A stretch of DNA of 64,000 bases from Mercenaria mercenaria. Its lineage: Eukaryota > Mollusca > Bivalvia > Venerida > Veneridae. Positions 47,905 through 60,160 of this stretch are shown piece after piece. Numbering within the stretch: the stretch's first letter is position 1; every line of letters starts with the position of its first letter. The notes below the pieces were generated by a model. That model saw nothing but the letters and a program-made list of their open reading frames with translations. It was not told the DNA's origin and did no database searches. The position numbers and the translations under genes are program-made. Where the stretch lies: assembly GCF_021730395.1 (NCBI RefSeq), contig NC_069362.1, positions 84,770,001 through 84,834,000 of the forward strand. The letters run 5' to 3'.

Positions 47905-48775
47905 TGTTCTGCCGGCACACCTGCCAAGGTCCGGGAACAGTTGTTGAGGGTTTAGGGTTCGAACGCAGAATGATCACAATCCAGGCTTAACATCTAGCAA
48001 GGAGACAAGGCTGTAATCCAGTCTACATATTTATTTTCATGTCAGGATTTTTAATATAAATAAATACAGCCAGAAGATTCAATGTAGAATAACATCTTCA
48101 GTAACTTTGGAAGCCGAGGTAGTCAGGTTACAAATATATAGGCTGTTATAGGGAAGCTCTCCAGATGACCATTATAAATGTATAGAAATAGGGTACCTCT
48201 CCGGTTTTCCTTCTTTTTGACATAAATATAGTGAGTGGAGCTCAGTGGAGCTATTTATTTATCAGTAGAGAGTTGCAGCGTTCTGTACTAGAACTTTGGT
48301 GGAGACGATTGATAAAATAAAATGACCAAATTTCGGGGTTTATATAGTCTTGGAATATGTTCCGCTGATGTCATCAGTAAATGACATCAGGAGAGCCGCT
48401 CCACTTTGTTCGATTAAATTCGGAACAGGGAATCGGTAAAGTCCGTCGCGGTACGCGCTTACGGAAGTTATCGAAGTAACCGGAAGTAGAAAACCAATAG
48501 AGGAGGAGCTGAAATTGAAACGTACGATTGACCAAAATATTGAATTATTATGGGCTTATGTGGAAGAATCTGGGTGGAGCATCGGAGGAGTTGGATAAAG
48601 TAAAGGTAGATCTTTCGATCGAGACCGGGTTTTATAAATGTCATGGTAAACTAAAGGGTAGAACGATGATAAACATAATCTGATACCTCGGCGTTCTCAG
48701 ACAACAACAAATTATACATGCGGTTTAGAATAAATAAGTAGCCTTTCAAGGTCTGACGAGACGAGTAGCCTAACA
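47905..48775 (-). repeat. 3' LTR (871 bp)
   Basis: Ends TGTTCTGCC...CCTAACA on the plus strand, that is TGTTAGG...GGCAGAACA in element orientation. It is almost identical to 59225-60085 except for two substitutions and a 10-bp tandem duplication of CAGTGGAGCT type. Confidence 0.95.
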
Positions 48776-51225
48776 TTGCACCCTCCCCAATATGGAATTC
48801 AGTCCCTGAATTGGAAGAAATGGTGAGTAATATAAAATGGGTATAGTAAAAATGAAAATTGGTAATTAATTGCCAATTTAAGATTTGAAAGGGAGGTAAT
48901 CACGTCAGATCTTGAAATAAGTTTTCATCATTTAAGTTTTATATAATATATAATGTAAATACGTAAGACTGAGTTTTTAAAATTAATTTAGATAAGAACA
49001 ATAATCTTAGATATATTCATACAGACATTCTTTAAGAGATACAGACATACGGTTTCTTGAATAAAATCAGTTACTCCTAATATACATATAGTCATGTCAT
49101 TATCAAGTATTCACCTAATCATCTCTATCATTTTAAATTCATTTCAGGTAAATAAACAGGCATATGTAATAATATCATGAGATTCGTGGACGGCTGTCCA
49201 GGAACAAGACAAGAAGTCTAAGGTACGTGTTCAGCAATTCAAACATGAATATAGTTCAAACATTAATATACAGTCATACTTGGCTAAATGAGTGGCAATT
49301 ATACAAATACCCAGTTAAGTCTTTCACACTTAAGCATTTATACTTAGGTAACAATATTAAACTGAACTCTTTTTAATTTTTAAACAATAACTAGTGAACA
49401 ATTTCTCAAATTAACAGTAATATGTCATACAATATTTAAGAACAAGTCATTTATCCTAATTTGTTGCAATCTGTTTTAGGAGGAGCTATTCCTTGGCCAG
49501 AAGAATAGTCCTAACAGACAAAAGTTTCCCTATAGTGATAACTACAGGTAAAAGGAATAGGTAATACATTGCTACCTAAATTTAGTAATCATTTACATAA
49601 ATGAATTAGTAAAATTCAGAGTAATTAATAATAATAATACATCATTAAAATTCTTTAGTATATACATACACAATACTGTAATAAATTTGGACAATTCAAA
49701 TGTCCTTAAACTTCCTCAGAATCAGTCGGTTAATATATGGGAAAGTGTACACAATTAGTCATATCCGGGCAGTATAGTCACTGTAATGCATTACATTTTA
49801 ATATGGTCATTTCTAACCAGTTCCAACTTCCTAAGGCATAAATCACTTATTACGTAAAAAATGTTTAAAAATATCTACATGTCTATCTGTTACATTATTT
49901 TTTTTTTCTACATGTAATTACAGGTACCGGTGTCATGTAACAGGCTCAATCATTGGCTATGTATAACAGATGAATAAGTAAATAGGTAGAGTATAATAAT
50001 TGTATGAATATACTGTGCACAGACTTTAACAATATCCAGAGTTATTTTTCTTCACACAAGTTTAATAAATGTAGGTATCCAAATCCTCACAAGTGCCAGG
50101 CCTACGTATAAAATGATTGGTTTAAACGGAAAAGGAGATATTTCTATCTCAAAATGAATATGAATCATATGGCACAATAAGTACAAAAATGGGGAGACAA
50201 AAGGGCTTGCACAACCCTGGGCGCCAATATAATAATACCATAATAATACCTGTCGGGATCCCAAAAAGTGACTGCCTATTAAAGGAGGAAACGGAGTTTT
50301 AACCCCCGGCCCACCGGCTTATGTCAAACAACACATGTAAAGGTGTGTGAAATGGCACATGTAAAGGTGTGCAAGGTACATGTAAAAGGTGTACCCGCAG
50401 GGCCTCCAAACGAACATTCTGAATCAACTTTACATACCGAGAACCCTGCTAAGGCTCATGAGCAAATAACAATAGGACAGGATTTTTAAGTCAGCAATAG
50501 GTGTAGGCCATAAAGTAGTAACATCTTCTGGTTACCAAAACAAGTCTCCCATAATATTATAGTATTCTATTAGTAATAGCAAAAATAACGCATGTGCTGA
50601 CAATGATTTATATACATATAAAATTGTGCAATATACAATTAGACCGTACGGAACCTTTACAGTAAAATACTAGTACTCATGGATACCTTTCAGTTAATAT
50701 TTAAAATGCCTGTTACTATAATTATACTATTAAGTGTAAATACTCCTTATTGTTTAATACATTTTGCATAGTTTCAAAAAAAAAATGTATCTTACTGTCT
50801 TTCAGTGTGCCTCCTAAATACAAATAAACATGATTAGTCATCTCCGGGAAGTAATGTCTAAGTCGGGTATGTACTCAATAATTTTACAATACACATATAT
50901 CTTGCAAAATGCATTACCATATATAATACTGACAATTATTGCAAAAATAATGCTTACATTATCACCTAATACCTTAATAAATTCAAAATTAATTTCTAGG
51001 TTTCAAAAATCTTTTATCAGGAAGTGTGTCCCTTCCCCCCTTACAAAATAGGTGTGGGTAGGTCTAAAACAGGAAGTAATGTTTTTTTTTTTTGTTTTGG
51101 GAAAATAAAAGATTTTTGGTTACATAAATATACTCTAAAACTGCTAAAGAATAATATCATTAATTCTACAGTAATTAGAAAAGTCCTGAATTCCGTTGTT
51201 AAATTGATTTAATGTCTTTATATAT
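48776..51225 (-). mobile_element. Ty3/gypsy element: long non-coding 3' region and purine tract
   Basis: About 2.4 kb of AT-rich sequence between the KCTD segment and the 3' LTR with no recognisable coding region. The bases next to the LTR, read on the minus strand, are TTGGGGAGGGTGCAA, a purine-rich plus-strand primer candidate (48776-48790). Confidence 0.6.
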
Positions 51226-51741
51226 TTAGTTGATGGTGCCCAGCTTGAGATGTCGTAGATGTGTCTCCAGTTTCCTAGTCAGTTCACAGATATTGTAAAA
51301 TCTCGATTCCATAAGGATTTCTTCCGTGATGGTGATATTAGAAGGTAATAAGCTCTGGGGTATAACACAGCCATTGCGAAGAAAATTTAGGAGGTATTCA
51401 AAATGTTTCCCGCTTCTATCTATGAAAATGGTGTTGTCGGTAACTGTTAGGTTCTTGTTTCTCAAATGTGCTAGAACGGATTCAGGAGAATTTGAAAGAG
51501 TTTTGTAGCTTGTATTAAATGTAACGCCTCCAATATTTAATTTAATGAATGTCTTTTGAGTTTCTTCTATATAGTTTATGGTTTGTTGTACGTGTTCTTC
51601 TGTGGGAATGTCCTCTGGTTCTGTGTCAAACTCGTGATCAATGCTGTCAGTGAATTCATTTTCTGTTTCATCCATGTCGATATCGTCGTATGTGACCACT
51701 TTACGCATTGAGCTAATGTTTATTTGATTTATGTCGGACAA
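51226..51741 (-). mobile_element. Ty3/gypsy accessory region: KCTD-type BTB/T1 domain
   Basis: Encodes a 171-residue segment. An acidic N-terminal half (DDIDMDETENEF) precedes a tetramerisation-type BTB (T1) domain from about residue 72 to 168, with the signature order LNIGGVTFNTSYKTL, NTIFIDRSGKHFEYLLNFLR and ESRFYNICEL. KCTD proteins with this fold often act as cullin-3 adaptors or oligomerisation modules. The canonical families are cellular genes; finding the domain inside LTRs suggests capture of a host sequence. Its role in the element is unknown. It lies between the charged segment and the 3' LTR, where some LTR elements carry env. Confidence 0.85.
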
Positions 51742-51791
51742 GTTCGGATACAGTATCTCTTCTCTTAAGCAGGTGTTGTTGGTCTGTTTAG

Positions 51792-52649
51792 TTACTGGCT
51801 TTTGTAATTTAGGTATTCTATAGTTTTTTTTTCTGCTATGTTTTCTTTAACTATTATTTGTCGAGTGTCCGTTTTCTCCTTAACTTCCTCTTTTCCTGTG
51901 TTCCTATTTTCCTCCTTCCCTTTCTGTTGGTCTTTGCACTTATCATTTTTCGGTTTGTCATTTATTTTTACTGTTTCTTTACATACTTTTTGGTCTCCTG
52001 TGTTTATATCTTTCATTCCGTCTCTATTTTCTCTTTCTTTCTTATTTCCCTTTTCCTTTTTACTATCTCTGTGTTTCTCTTTGTGCTTTTTGTTTTCCTT
52101 ATTTCCCTTATGTCCTTCTTTTATTTCAGTTTCCACTTTATTTTCCTTTAATTTGCTATGTTTTTCTTTATTTTCATTTCTATCTTTACCTGTCTTGTCT
52201 TTGTTTTTCTTTTCCTTTTTCTTCTCACAAAGGTTATCTTTGTCTAAGTCAGTGCTTACTATTTCTTCATTATTTGCTCTCTGTCTTTCTTTTATTTTGG
52301 TTTCCTGCGTATTCTCCTTATCACTTTCTGTTCTTTCAATTTCTGTCTTATTTTCCTGGTTACTCCTCTCTTTCTTTTCACTCTGTTTTTCCTGATTAAG
52401 TGTCTCTTTCTTATTGTTCAGACTGTCTTCATTTAATCTTTCTTCATTGTTCTCATTGTGTTTCTCCCTTAGTTTAGTTTTAGCTTGATAGTCGGTAGGT
52501 ATTTCTTTTATGTTGTTTTCTTCCTTAGTTTCCTTATGGTTGTCTTTGGTTTGAGTATCATTTTGGACTTTACTTTTGTTTTCTACATTCTTTAAGGTGT
52601 TGTCCACTTCTAGTAGTGTGATTTCTGGAAAATCGGCTGGGATTTCCAT
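51792..52649 (-). mobile_element. Ty3/gypsy accessory region: Lys/Glu-rich segment
   Basis: 285-residue open segment dominated by Lys, Glu, Asn and Thr with many short KEKK and NKE-type runs, likely disordered or partly coiled. It has no recognised domain. Its position between the zinc-finger and KCTD segments suggests a linker in an accessory protein. Confidence 0.7.
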
Positions 52650-52675
52650 TAAATCTTCCTCGTCTGATGATAAGG

Positions 52676-53120
52676 TTAACCCCAGGTCATTAGAATTTTA
52701 GGGTCATTCTGTAGTTCACGTTGCTGGTCTGGATTTGTTCTTGGTAAGGTAACGATACTTTTTATGGATGGTTTGTTGATTTGGTATATTGGTATCTGAA
52801 ACTCGTTTCTTTGGTTTGTAGGGTAGGTTTCTCGGTATTTTGGTATGATGGTCTTTTCCAAGCATAAATCGATGGTTTCTTTGGGTACTTTATTCTCTGC
52901 CTGTTCTCCTTTTTCTTTGGTTACCGTGTTAAATAGCTCTAGTTTAGCCTTGTGTTCATATATACATCGGTGTCTATTGTCTAATCTGGAGAATAAGGTG
53001 TTACAGTGGCTACAGCAGTATTTATGAAGCATGTGTACCTCTAGCACATGTCTTGATGCGTTGCTTCGCTTCGTGAAGGCTTTGTCTATGTGTGGACACA
53101 TTTTGCATTTCCATGCTACA
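52676..53120 (-). mobile_element. Ty3/gypsy accessory region: C2H2-like zinc fingers
   Basis: Contains two Cys/His groups. One is CKMC...H-x4-H (WKCKMCPHIDKAFTKRS, then RHVLEVH), a classical C2H2 spacing. The second is CCSHC...HRC...H, less regular. A pyrimidine-rich stretch ending in ACAG lies just upstream (about 53115-53125 on the plus strand), so this part could be expressed from a spliced RNA, as some LTR elements do for their 3' genes. C2H2 fingers are unusual in Ty3/gypsy accessory proteins. Confidence 0.75.
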
Positions 53121-53509
53121 GCCTGTAATGATAGGAAATAAAGTTTACTGTTTTAGGCTAACTTTACTTTTCTTAGGTCTAAAAAAATTGTGGTTTTTAT
53201 GGTTCTACTTTATAGTTTTATCTTCTTTATCTTTAGTAATATTTAAGGTACTGGAAAACATCTTTAACATCTTAGAATTTAGGCATCCGTACATCAAAAT
53301 GGCATATAAATATTCATGGTATTCTATTTACAGAATCGATCACTGGAGAGCACATGTGGAGATTGATGGTCAGGGCTATAGGCAGTACTGTGGTACAGGT
53401 TTGTATAATGCAAAGGTATCTTTATTTGGTAACATCATTTATAGCAGTAACATAAAACTGTATACAATAACAATTTCACAGAATACATGTATGCAATACA
53501 GTAACCATT

Positions 53510-56500
53510 TTAAACATCATGGAACCATGTCGGAAGGTTATCTCCGTTGTAATTCTTCAGTTTGTCATGATGGACAACTTGTAACTTGTCAGTTGGTTTT
53601 TCTTTGATACCATACAGAACATCACCCCATTTCTTTACTATGGTATATGGGCCAGTCCAAGAGTTCTGTAGTTTTGGACTGAGACATTTCCGGCGTTTGG
53701 CATTATAGAACCACACGGCATCTCCGGGTTGATACTCGTTATGAAATTTGCCTTTGTCATAATTGGACTTCATGTTATTTGCTGTCTGTCCAAATTTTCT
53801 CGTGCAGTTTCATGTATATCTGTCAGTGTCTCTTCTAGGTCTATTACATAGTTTGTTGTGAACTTTGTTTTTTTCATCTACAGGTTTCCCAATAGCCAGG
53901 TCAATGGGAAGATTCATTTCCCTGCCAAACATCATCATAGATGGACTAAAACCAGTTGAAGTGTGTACACTGCTGTTGTAGGCAAGAACAAGTAAAGGTA
54001 ATTTCTCGCACCAGTTACGTTGATTTCTGTCAACAAAAGCCGTCATCATGTTCTGTATAACTCTGTTTGCTCTTTCTATCATTCCGTCCGAGCTAGGTCG
54101 TCCTACTGTAGTTCTGGTTTTGTGGATACCTAGAAGTTCACACATTTCTTTGAAAATGGTGGATTCAAAGTTTGAGCCTCTGTCGGAGAAAAGTTCTAAT
54201 GGTGTTCCTAACAAGGAAATAAATTTGTTCACTAACTTAGTGGCTACATACTTCGTTTCTAGACATTTTAAGGGTATGGCCTGTAAAAATTTTGTGAAAT
54301 AGTCACCAACCACTAATATGTATTTCATTCCTTTGTTAGATGTAGGATAGGGACCTTGGATATCTAGGGCACAACGTTCCATAGGTTGTCCAACTTGGTA
54401 TATTTGTAAGGGACCTTTTGCAGTTCTGTATGGAGGTTTCCTCTGAGCACAAGTGTCGCAGGTTTTGCACCATTTCTCAATGTCTCGGCTTATCCCCCAC
54501 CAATGAAATCTTAAGGTTACTCGTGCGTAAGTCTTTTGAAACCAAGATGTCCAGCTGAAGGTTTCTCGTGAAGCTGTTTGAATATGGATTTACGAAGAAG
54601 TTTGGGGGCTATAATGACTCTTTTGAGGGATTTGGTATCAGTCAGTACTTTTTGGTACAAAACATTGTTTTCTATTTCTAGTAAGGGGAAATTATGCCAG
54701 TAGTGTTTGATTTCTTGGTCAAATTTGAAATTTGTTGCCAGTCTGGTCTAGCATCTCCCTCCACCACTTTTTAACTTGTTTAAGGATGTCATCATTATCT
54801 TGTGCTTTACTTATGTCAGAAAGGTCTGTAATCTCATTTTGGTCGTCATTCTGTACTCTTTCCACTGTTGGACTGGAGTCATTAGTGATGGAGGCAGTAG
54901 TTACAGTTATTTCTGCTGACTTTAATGGAAATTTTTCTTCAATTCTACTACAATATGGGCAGCATTTTTCAACACAAGGACGTCGACTCAGGGCATCACA
55001 GTTGCTGTGTATACGACCAGGTCTGTGTTCTATCTGGAATTTGTAGTTTCCTAGTATCTCGAGCCATCGGGCTAATTGTCCTTCACATATCTTAAAGTTT
55101 AATAACCACTGTAGGGATCCATGGTCTGTCCGAATTTTGAATGTAGTTCCATACAGGAAGTGATGGTAATGTTTAACTGCTTCTACAATGGCTAGCAATT
55201 CTTTACGTGTAGTACAGTAGTTCCGTTCTGTTCTTGAAAAGCATTTGGAAAAGTAGCTGATTACTTTCTCAGTATTGTCTTGTATTTGGCTAAGCACAGC
55301 CCCTGCCGCAACGTTCGAGGCATCAGTATCAAGGAGAAAGGGTAAGGTTTCATTAGGAAAGGCTAGTATTGGTGTACTACATAGCTTAGTTTTCAATTCT
55401 CTGAAGGCTGTCTCTGCTGCATCATCCCACACAAAAGGTTGGTTAGCTTCTGTAAGTTTGTACAATGGTTTGGCAATAGTAGCAAATTGGAACACCATTT
55501 TCCTGTAATATCCGCAAAGACCTAGCCAAGAACGCAGTTGGCGGACATTTTGAGGTCTTGGCCATTCTCTGATTACTTTTGTTTTCTTAGGGCAAGGTTC
55601 AATTCCCTGTTCACTGATTTGATGGCCTAGAAAGCTAAGTACCTTTTGGAAGAAATGACATTTTGATGGGCTAAGTTTCAGGTTTGCTTCACGTATTCTT
55701 TCGAACATTTGTCTCAAATGTGCTAGGTGGTCAAGAAAGGTTTTTGAGTGACATAGCAAGTCATCTAGATATATCAAACAGATTTTATATGTCAATCCAT
55801 GTAGTACCTTTTCCATCAGTCTTTCAAATACTGCTGGGGATGTAGCCATACCAAATGGCATGACCTTCCACTGATATGTCTCTCCTCCTATGCTGAAAGC
55901 TGTCTTAGGTCTGTCTGTTTTATTTATGGAAATTTGGTGGTAAGCTGATCTGCAATCCATAGAAGAGAAGAATTTACTTCCACCTAACGATTCAATGGAT
56001 TGGTCTATTTTAGGTAAGGGATGAGCATCAAACTTCACTCTCGCATTGACTTTCCTAAAATCTATACAAAATCTAACGGATTTGCCGTCTGGCTTTGGAA
56101 TTAATACAACTGGACTGAGCCATGGAGATTGGGAGGGTTCAATTAAATCTTGGTTTAGTAATTTATGTATTTCTTTCTCAGCCGTTTCGCGTTTTGCTAG
56201 CAGAAGACGATAAGGTGGGGTTCTTACTGGTAGGTTATCTCCAGTATCAATAGTGTATTCCACAAGGTCTGTACGTCCTATATCTTCCTCGGATTTAGAG
56301 AAGATATCTTGAAATTCTATTACAAGTTCTTTAAACATCTTTTGCTGATCTTCAGATAGGTTCTCGGCAGATCTCTGGAAACATTCAGTTAAATGATCTG
56401 GTAGTTCATTTGGTTTTTGATTTGTAGGTGAAGATCGAGTATGAACAGTAGTGGAATTTACAGGCTTACTTTCAGGTATCTGAGTGCCTTCTAGAACAGC

Positions 56501-57112
56501 AACTATTGTGTCTTTATGGAGCAGTATAGGTATGGACTCAAAGTTGGCTACTCTCATAGGTATCAATCCTTGTCTTGGTTGTACTAATGCACGAGCTACT
56601 AGGATGTCATGATTTTCAACAAAGGTTCGGCTGACTTCCACAATACCTGTTTGATTTTGATTATATGGGTCAATGGTTCTACCTGTGACTATCATTTCAG
56701 AATCTGGAGGTATTTCTATATCTTCTATCAATGCTACCCGGCTCATATGGACTTCACGTTCATTTGAAAAACAATAAAGGTTTTCCCCATTTAAATTCAT
56801 GATTTGTTTGCTTAATAGTAAATCACATTTCTGGGATAGGATAAAATCTCTACCTAATATGAAGTCATTTCTTATTTCTGCTAATAAGACCCATATTTCA
56901 AATGTTTGGTTTCCTATTTGCAGCTTAATTTTGGCTTTCCCTCGAAAAGGGGCGGTTTCACCGGTAACTCCTAATAAGTTAGCATTTACAGGTAATATTT
57001 CAGGTTTACAGGAACTAGGCCATTTCTCTAATATACTACTTCTTAAGATGGTGGCATTAGACCCTGTGTCAATTAGCATAGTTATATGTTGATTTTGTAC
57101 ATAAGCTGGCAT
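53510..57112 (-). mobile_element. Ty3/gypsy pol: protease, RT, RNase H, integrase
   Basis: In element order: aspartic protease with LIDTGSNATIL (about 57070); reverse transcriptase with FFSSMDCRSAYHQISI (about 55950) and YLDDLLCHS (about 55750); RNase H with LLDTDASNVAAGAVLSQ (about 55300) and the HRPGRIHSNCDALSRRP end; integrase core with DIQGP, FSDRGSNFES and GMIERANR giving D, D, E (about 54380-53880); and an integrase C-terminal GPY-type module with SWTGPYTIVKKWG (about 53650). No chromodomain is apparent. The domain order RT-RNase H-integrase is that of Ty3/gypsy, not Copia or BEL. Confidence 0.95.
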
Positions 57113-57392
57113 GAAAAATCCTTCGGTTTCTACATTTTGGCATTTATCTAATATCTCTGGCCCCTGTTGTGGTAGGTTGGTCGTCCTGCGGGCCTCCAGA
57201 ATGACCTTCTCTCGTTTCCCAAGTTAGTACTGGATGAGTGATTGTAATTTTGTGTTGTGTCGTTGGGTTGTTGTGGAGTTCGGTTGTTTTGTGATTCATT
57301 GTTTGGCATCCTGTAGTTATTCTGGTGTCTTTGATATCCCTGGTTTTGTCTGTCTTGGTTGTAGTGATCTGTACTAGTCCTGTTGTTCTGTG

Positions 57393-58575
57393 TTAGCTGG
57401 TATCTGTGATCTGACTGAGTATAATTTCTAGGAGGAGCTGTAGGGTAATTTCTTCTCTGTGAGGGTGGGTAGGTAGGTTTGGGTTTGACTGTCTCTTGAA
57501 ACTCTGAAATTCTTGGATTAAAGCATTTAAAGACTCATTTAATGATTCAAATTTCTTGTCCTCTTCAGTTTTATCATCAGTGTCAGATTCCCTTTTAGCT
57601 GTGGACACATTATGTTCATATTCCTTTGCTTTTCTGCTATTCTGTAGGCTTCCCATCTAGTGGCTGTTTGCTCGGCTCGGACAGAGTCTTTGGATTGGCT
57701 TCTCTTAGTCGTAGTCTTAGGTCGGAATCTGTCAAAGCATCCATAAAATGATCCATGGCAATGGATTCTATTACCTCAAAGGGAACATTAGGATAGGCTA
57801 ATTGACTCATTTTCTTAATATTTTGGGCTATCTCCGAAATAGATTCACCTGGCTTCTGGCGTCTGTTTCTTAATTTTACTTTAAAGACCTCCATCTGGTT
57901 TAAAGACCCATACCGCTCTGTAAGTTTCTGTTTTAATACAATATAATTGGTTTTCTCTGATTCTGATAGTTCCGCTAGTAAGGAGCGGGCATTACCCAGA
58001 AGGCAACTGGCTAAATATAAACCTTTAGCAGTAAGACTCCATTTATTTATTTCACTACAAATGTTGAAGGATTCAAGGAATTCATATACATCCTCTTTTC
58101 CATCATATTTTGGTGGTTTTAATCTTATGTTACATCCAACATCATTGGAAGAGTTGTCCCCCCTGTTTAAATTTGGAAAATCAATTTCAGGGTCGGGAGA
58201 CCTTTCACGTCTGGCTCTATTATTAGTAATATCAGGTACATTGTTAGTTGCACGGGTTTCTCTTGGGTATCTTATTAATCCATTATTGTTCTGGGATTCT
58301 TGTCTGCATCTCTGCATGTCTTGTTCAAAGCTTCTTATTTTCTCACATACTTCTTGTTTTTCATTGGTTAATGAAATGTGATTCTGGGCTATCTCATTAG
58401 CAATGGCTTCAAGTCTCTTTTCTATACGGGACTCAAACTCATCTTCATATTGCATTGTTGGCCTTTCTGGCATTTCTTCAGGTAAGTCAGGGTTATAGTC
58501 AGGTTCTTGGGAATGTATGGAAACATTCTCTATATCTCTGCAATGGGCTAACTCTTCTCTATCTTCTCTTTCCAT
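57393..58575 (-). mobile_element. Ty3/gypsy gag region
   Basis: Begins MEREDREELAHCRDI after the leader. An acidic, coiled-coil-prone N-terminal part (EFESRIEKRLEAIANEIAQ) is followed by a capsid-like retrotransposon gag domain with LKPPKYDGKEDVYEFLESF, the A-x-YLASCLLGNARSLL helix and EVFKVKLRNRRQKPGESISE. No clear CCHC knuckle was found. Confidence 0.85.
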
Positions 58576-59224
58576 GGTTATGTTAAATATTTAATGGATA
58601 TTTATTCTTGCTGTAATAAGATAATAAGGCAACATTTAATTTTTTTTTTTTTTTTTTTTTTATTTTTTTTTTTTTTTTTATTTATTCTGTTATTTATTTA
58701 TCTATGATTAAATTCAGTCATGAATTTATATATCTATTTTCAGGAAATAATTGGCAGGATTTTTGGTGACCTGTTATAGAGATTTTTCTACAGTCTGTGG
58801 GTGTTGATGTCAAACACCAGCAGGTCCTTGGGTCCAGTGGTATACCAGTAGTTGGAGCCCTTGGAGCTGAAATCTAGTCTTCAATAACAGGCGTCCCCAC
58901 TCGTTGACCAGATGATCAATCGTCGTCCACCAGTGGCATAGACTGTACTTTGGGATATTTTGTATCATAAAGAAATATTATCAATAAATTTATATGGATA
59001 TTACATGTTGACTCTCTTTAATATATTTATATTTGTTTCGGAGCTATATGTGGAGCAGGAGCACAGAAATACTTGTCGGAGCCCGGAGCCTGTCGGAGTA
59101 TTTTCTAGGGAGGAGCTTCAAAATGTGGAGCTTGATAATTATAGGTCTAAAGATAATGAAAGAAATGTTATGATTCTCTATAGTCACCAGTGTCATCTAT
59201 AGTATCCCACTTCCGGACACCAGT
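58576..59224 (-). mobile_element. Ty3/gypsy leader with tRNA-Leu-like primer-binding site
   Basis: Untranslated leader on the minus strand with a long A-tract (T-rich on the plus strand, 58639-58682). The primer-binding site, 59205-59222, reads TGGTGTCCGGAAGTGGGA on the minus strand, two bases from the LTR. Its complement, TCCCACTTCCGGACACCA, resembles the 3' end of animal tRNA-Leu, which ends TCCCACTTCTGACACCA. Confidence 0.75.
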
Positions 59225-60085
59225 TGTTCTGCCGGCACACCTGCCAAGGTCCGGGAACAGTTGTTGAGGGTTTAGGGTTCGAACGCAGAATGATCACAAT
59301 CCAGGCTTAACATCTAGCAAGGAGACAAGGCTGTAATCCAGTCTACATATTTATTTTCATGTCAGGATTTTTAATATAAATAAATACAGCCAGAAGATTC
59401 AATGTAGAATAACATCTTCAGTAACTTTGGAAGCCTAGGTAGTCAGGTTACAAATATATAGGCTGTTATAGGGAAGCTCTCCAGATGACCATTATAAATG
59501 TATAGAAATAGGGTACCTCTCCGGTTTTCCTTCTTTTTGACATAAATATAGTGAGTGGAGCTATTTATTTATCAGTAGAGAGTTGCAGCGTTCTGTACTA
59601 GAACTTTGGTGGAGACGATTGATAAAATAAAATGACCAAATTTCGGGGTTTATATAGTCTTGGAATATGTTCCGCTGATGTCATCAGTAAATGACATCAG
59701 GAGAGCCGCTCCACTTTGTTCGATTAAATTCGGAACAGGGAATCGGTAAAGTCCGTCGCGGTACGCGCTTACGGAAGTTATCGAAGTAACCGGAAGTAGA
59801 AAACCAATAGAGGAGGAGCTGAAATTGAAACGTACGATTGACCAAAATATTGAATTATTATGGGCTTATGTGGAAGAATCTGGGTGGAGCATCGGAGGAG
59901 TTGGATAAAGTAAAGGTAGATCTTTCGATCGAGACCGGGTTTTATAAATGTCATGGTAAACTAAAAGGTAGAACGATGATAAACATAATCTGATACCTCG
60001 GCGTTCTCAGACAACAACAAATTATACATGCGGTTTAGAATAAATAAGTAGCCTTTCAAGGTCTGACGAGACGAGTAGCCTAACA
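59225..60085 (-). repeat. 5' LTR (861 bp)
   Basis: Near-identical partner of 47905-48775. In element orientation it starts TGTTAGGC and ends GGCAGAACA. A TATA-like TTTATAAAACCC lies at 59937-59948, a plausible promoter position. Confidence 0.95.
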
Positions 60086-60160
60086 ATATAGCATGTTAAC
60101 TACACTTGCTGACTGTTTACTGGATTTTGGAACAATATATCTAAACGTATCTTTACTACG
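60086..60160. repeat. ~108-bp minisatellite, right of the Ty3/gypsy element
   Basis: ATATAGCATGTTAACTACAC followed by TTGCTGACTGTTTACTGGA continues the interrupted array. Joined at AATAT to 47904 it matches the uninterrupted copy at 47791-47830. Confidence 0.85.

Larger units (their letters stand above)
47905..60085 (-). mobile_element. Young Ty3/gypsy LTR retrotransposon with KCTD/zinc-finger accessory region
   Basis: 12.2-kb element read on the minus strand: 5' LTR (59225-60085), primer site, gag, pol (protease, reverse transcriptase, RNase H, integrase with GPY-type end), an accessory region, a long non-coding stretch, a purine-rich tract and the 3' LTR (47905-48775). It is flanked by AATAT on both sides, with the last A shared with the LTR end. 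The LTRs differ by about two substitutions and one 10-bp length difference in 860 bp, so the insertion is very recent. The coding part does not look fully whole, with roughly three to five breaks. Pol order (RT, RNase H, integrase) and the GPYTIV motif place it in Ty3/gypsy; the clade within it is uncertain. Confidence 0.95.

Noticed and set aside
51226-51741. KCTD-type segment as an ordinary host gene
   Set aside because: It lies inside a target duplication and near-identical LTRs, on the same strand as pol, without its own introns or flanking host sequence, so it is treated as element cargo.
51838-52395. Hydrophobic plus-strand open frame of Ser/Phe/Leu
   Set aside because: It is the antisense of the Lys/Glu-rich segment; AAR and GAR codons read in reverse give Phe, Leu and Ser.
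53092-53607. Plus-strand open frame opposite the integrase end
   Set aside because: It overlaps the retroelement on the wrong strand, has no recognisable domain and is AT-driven.
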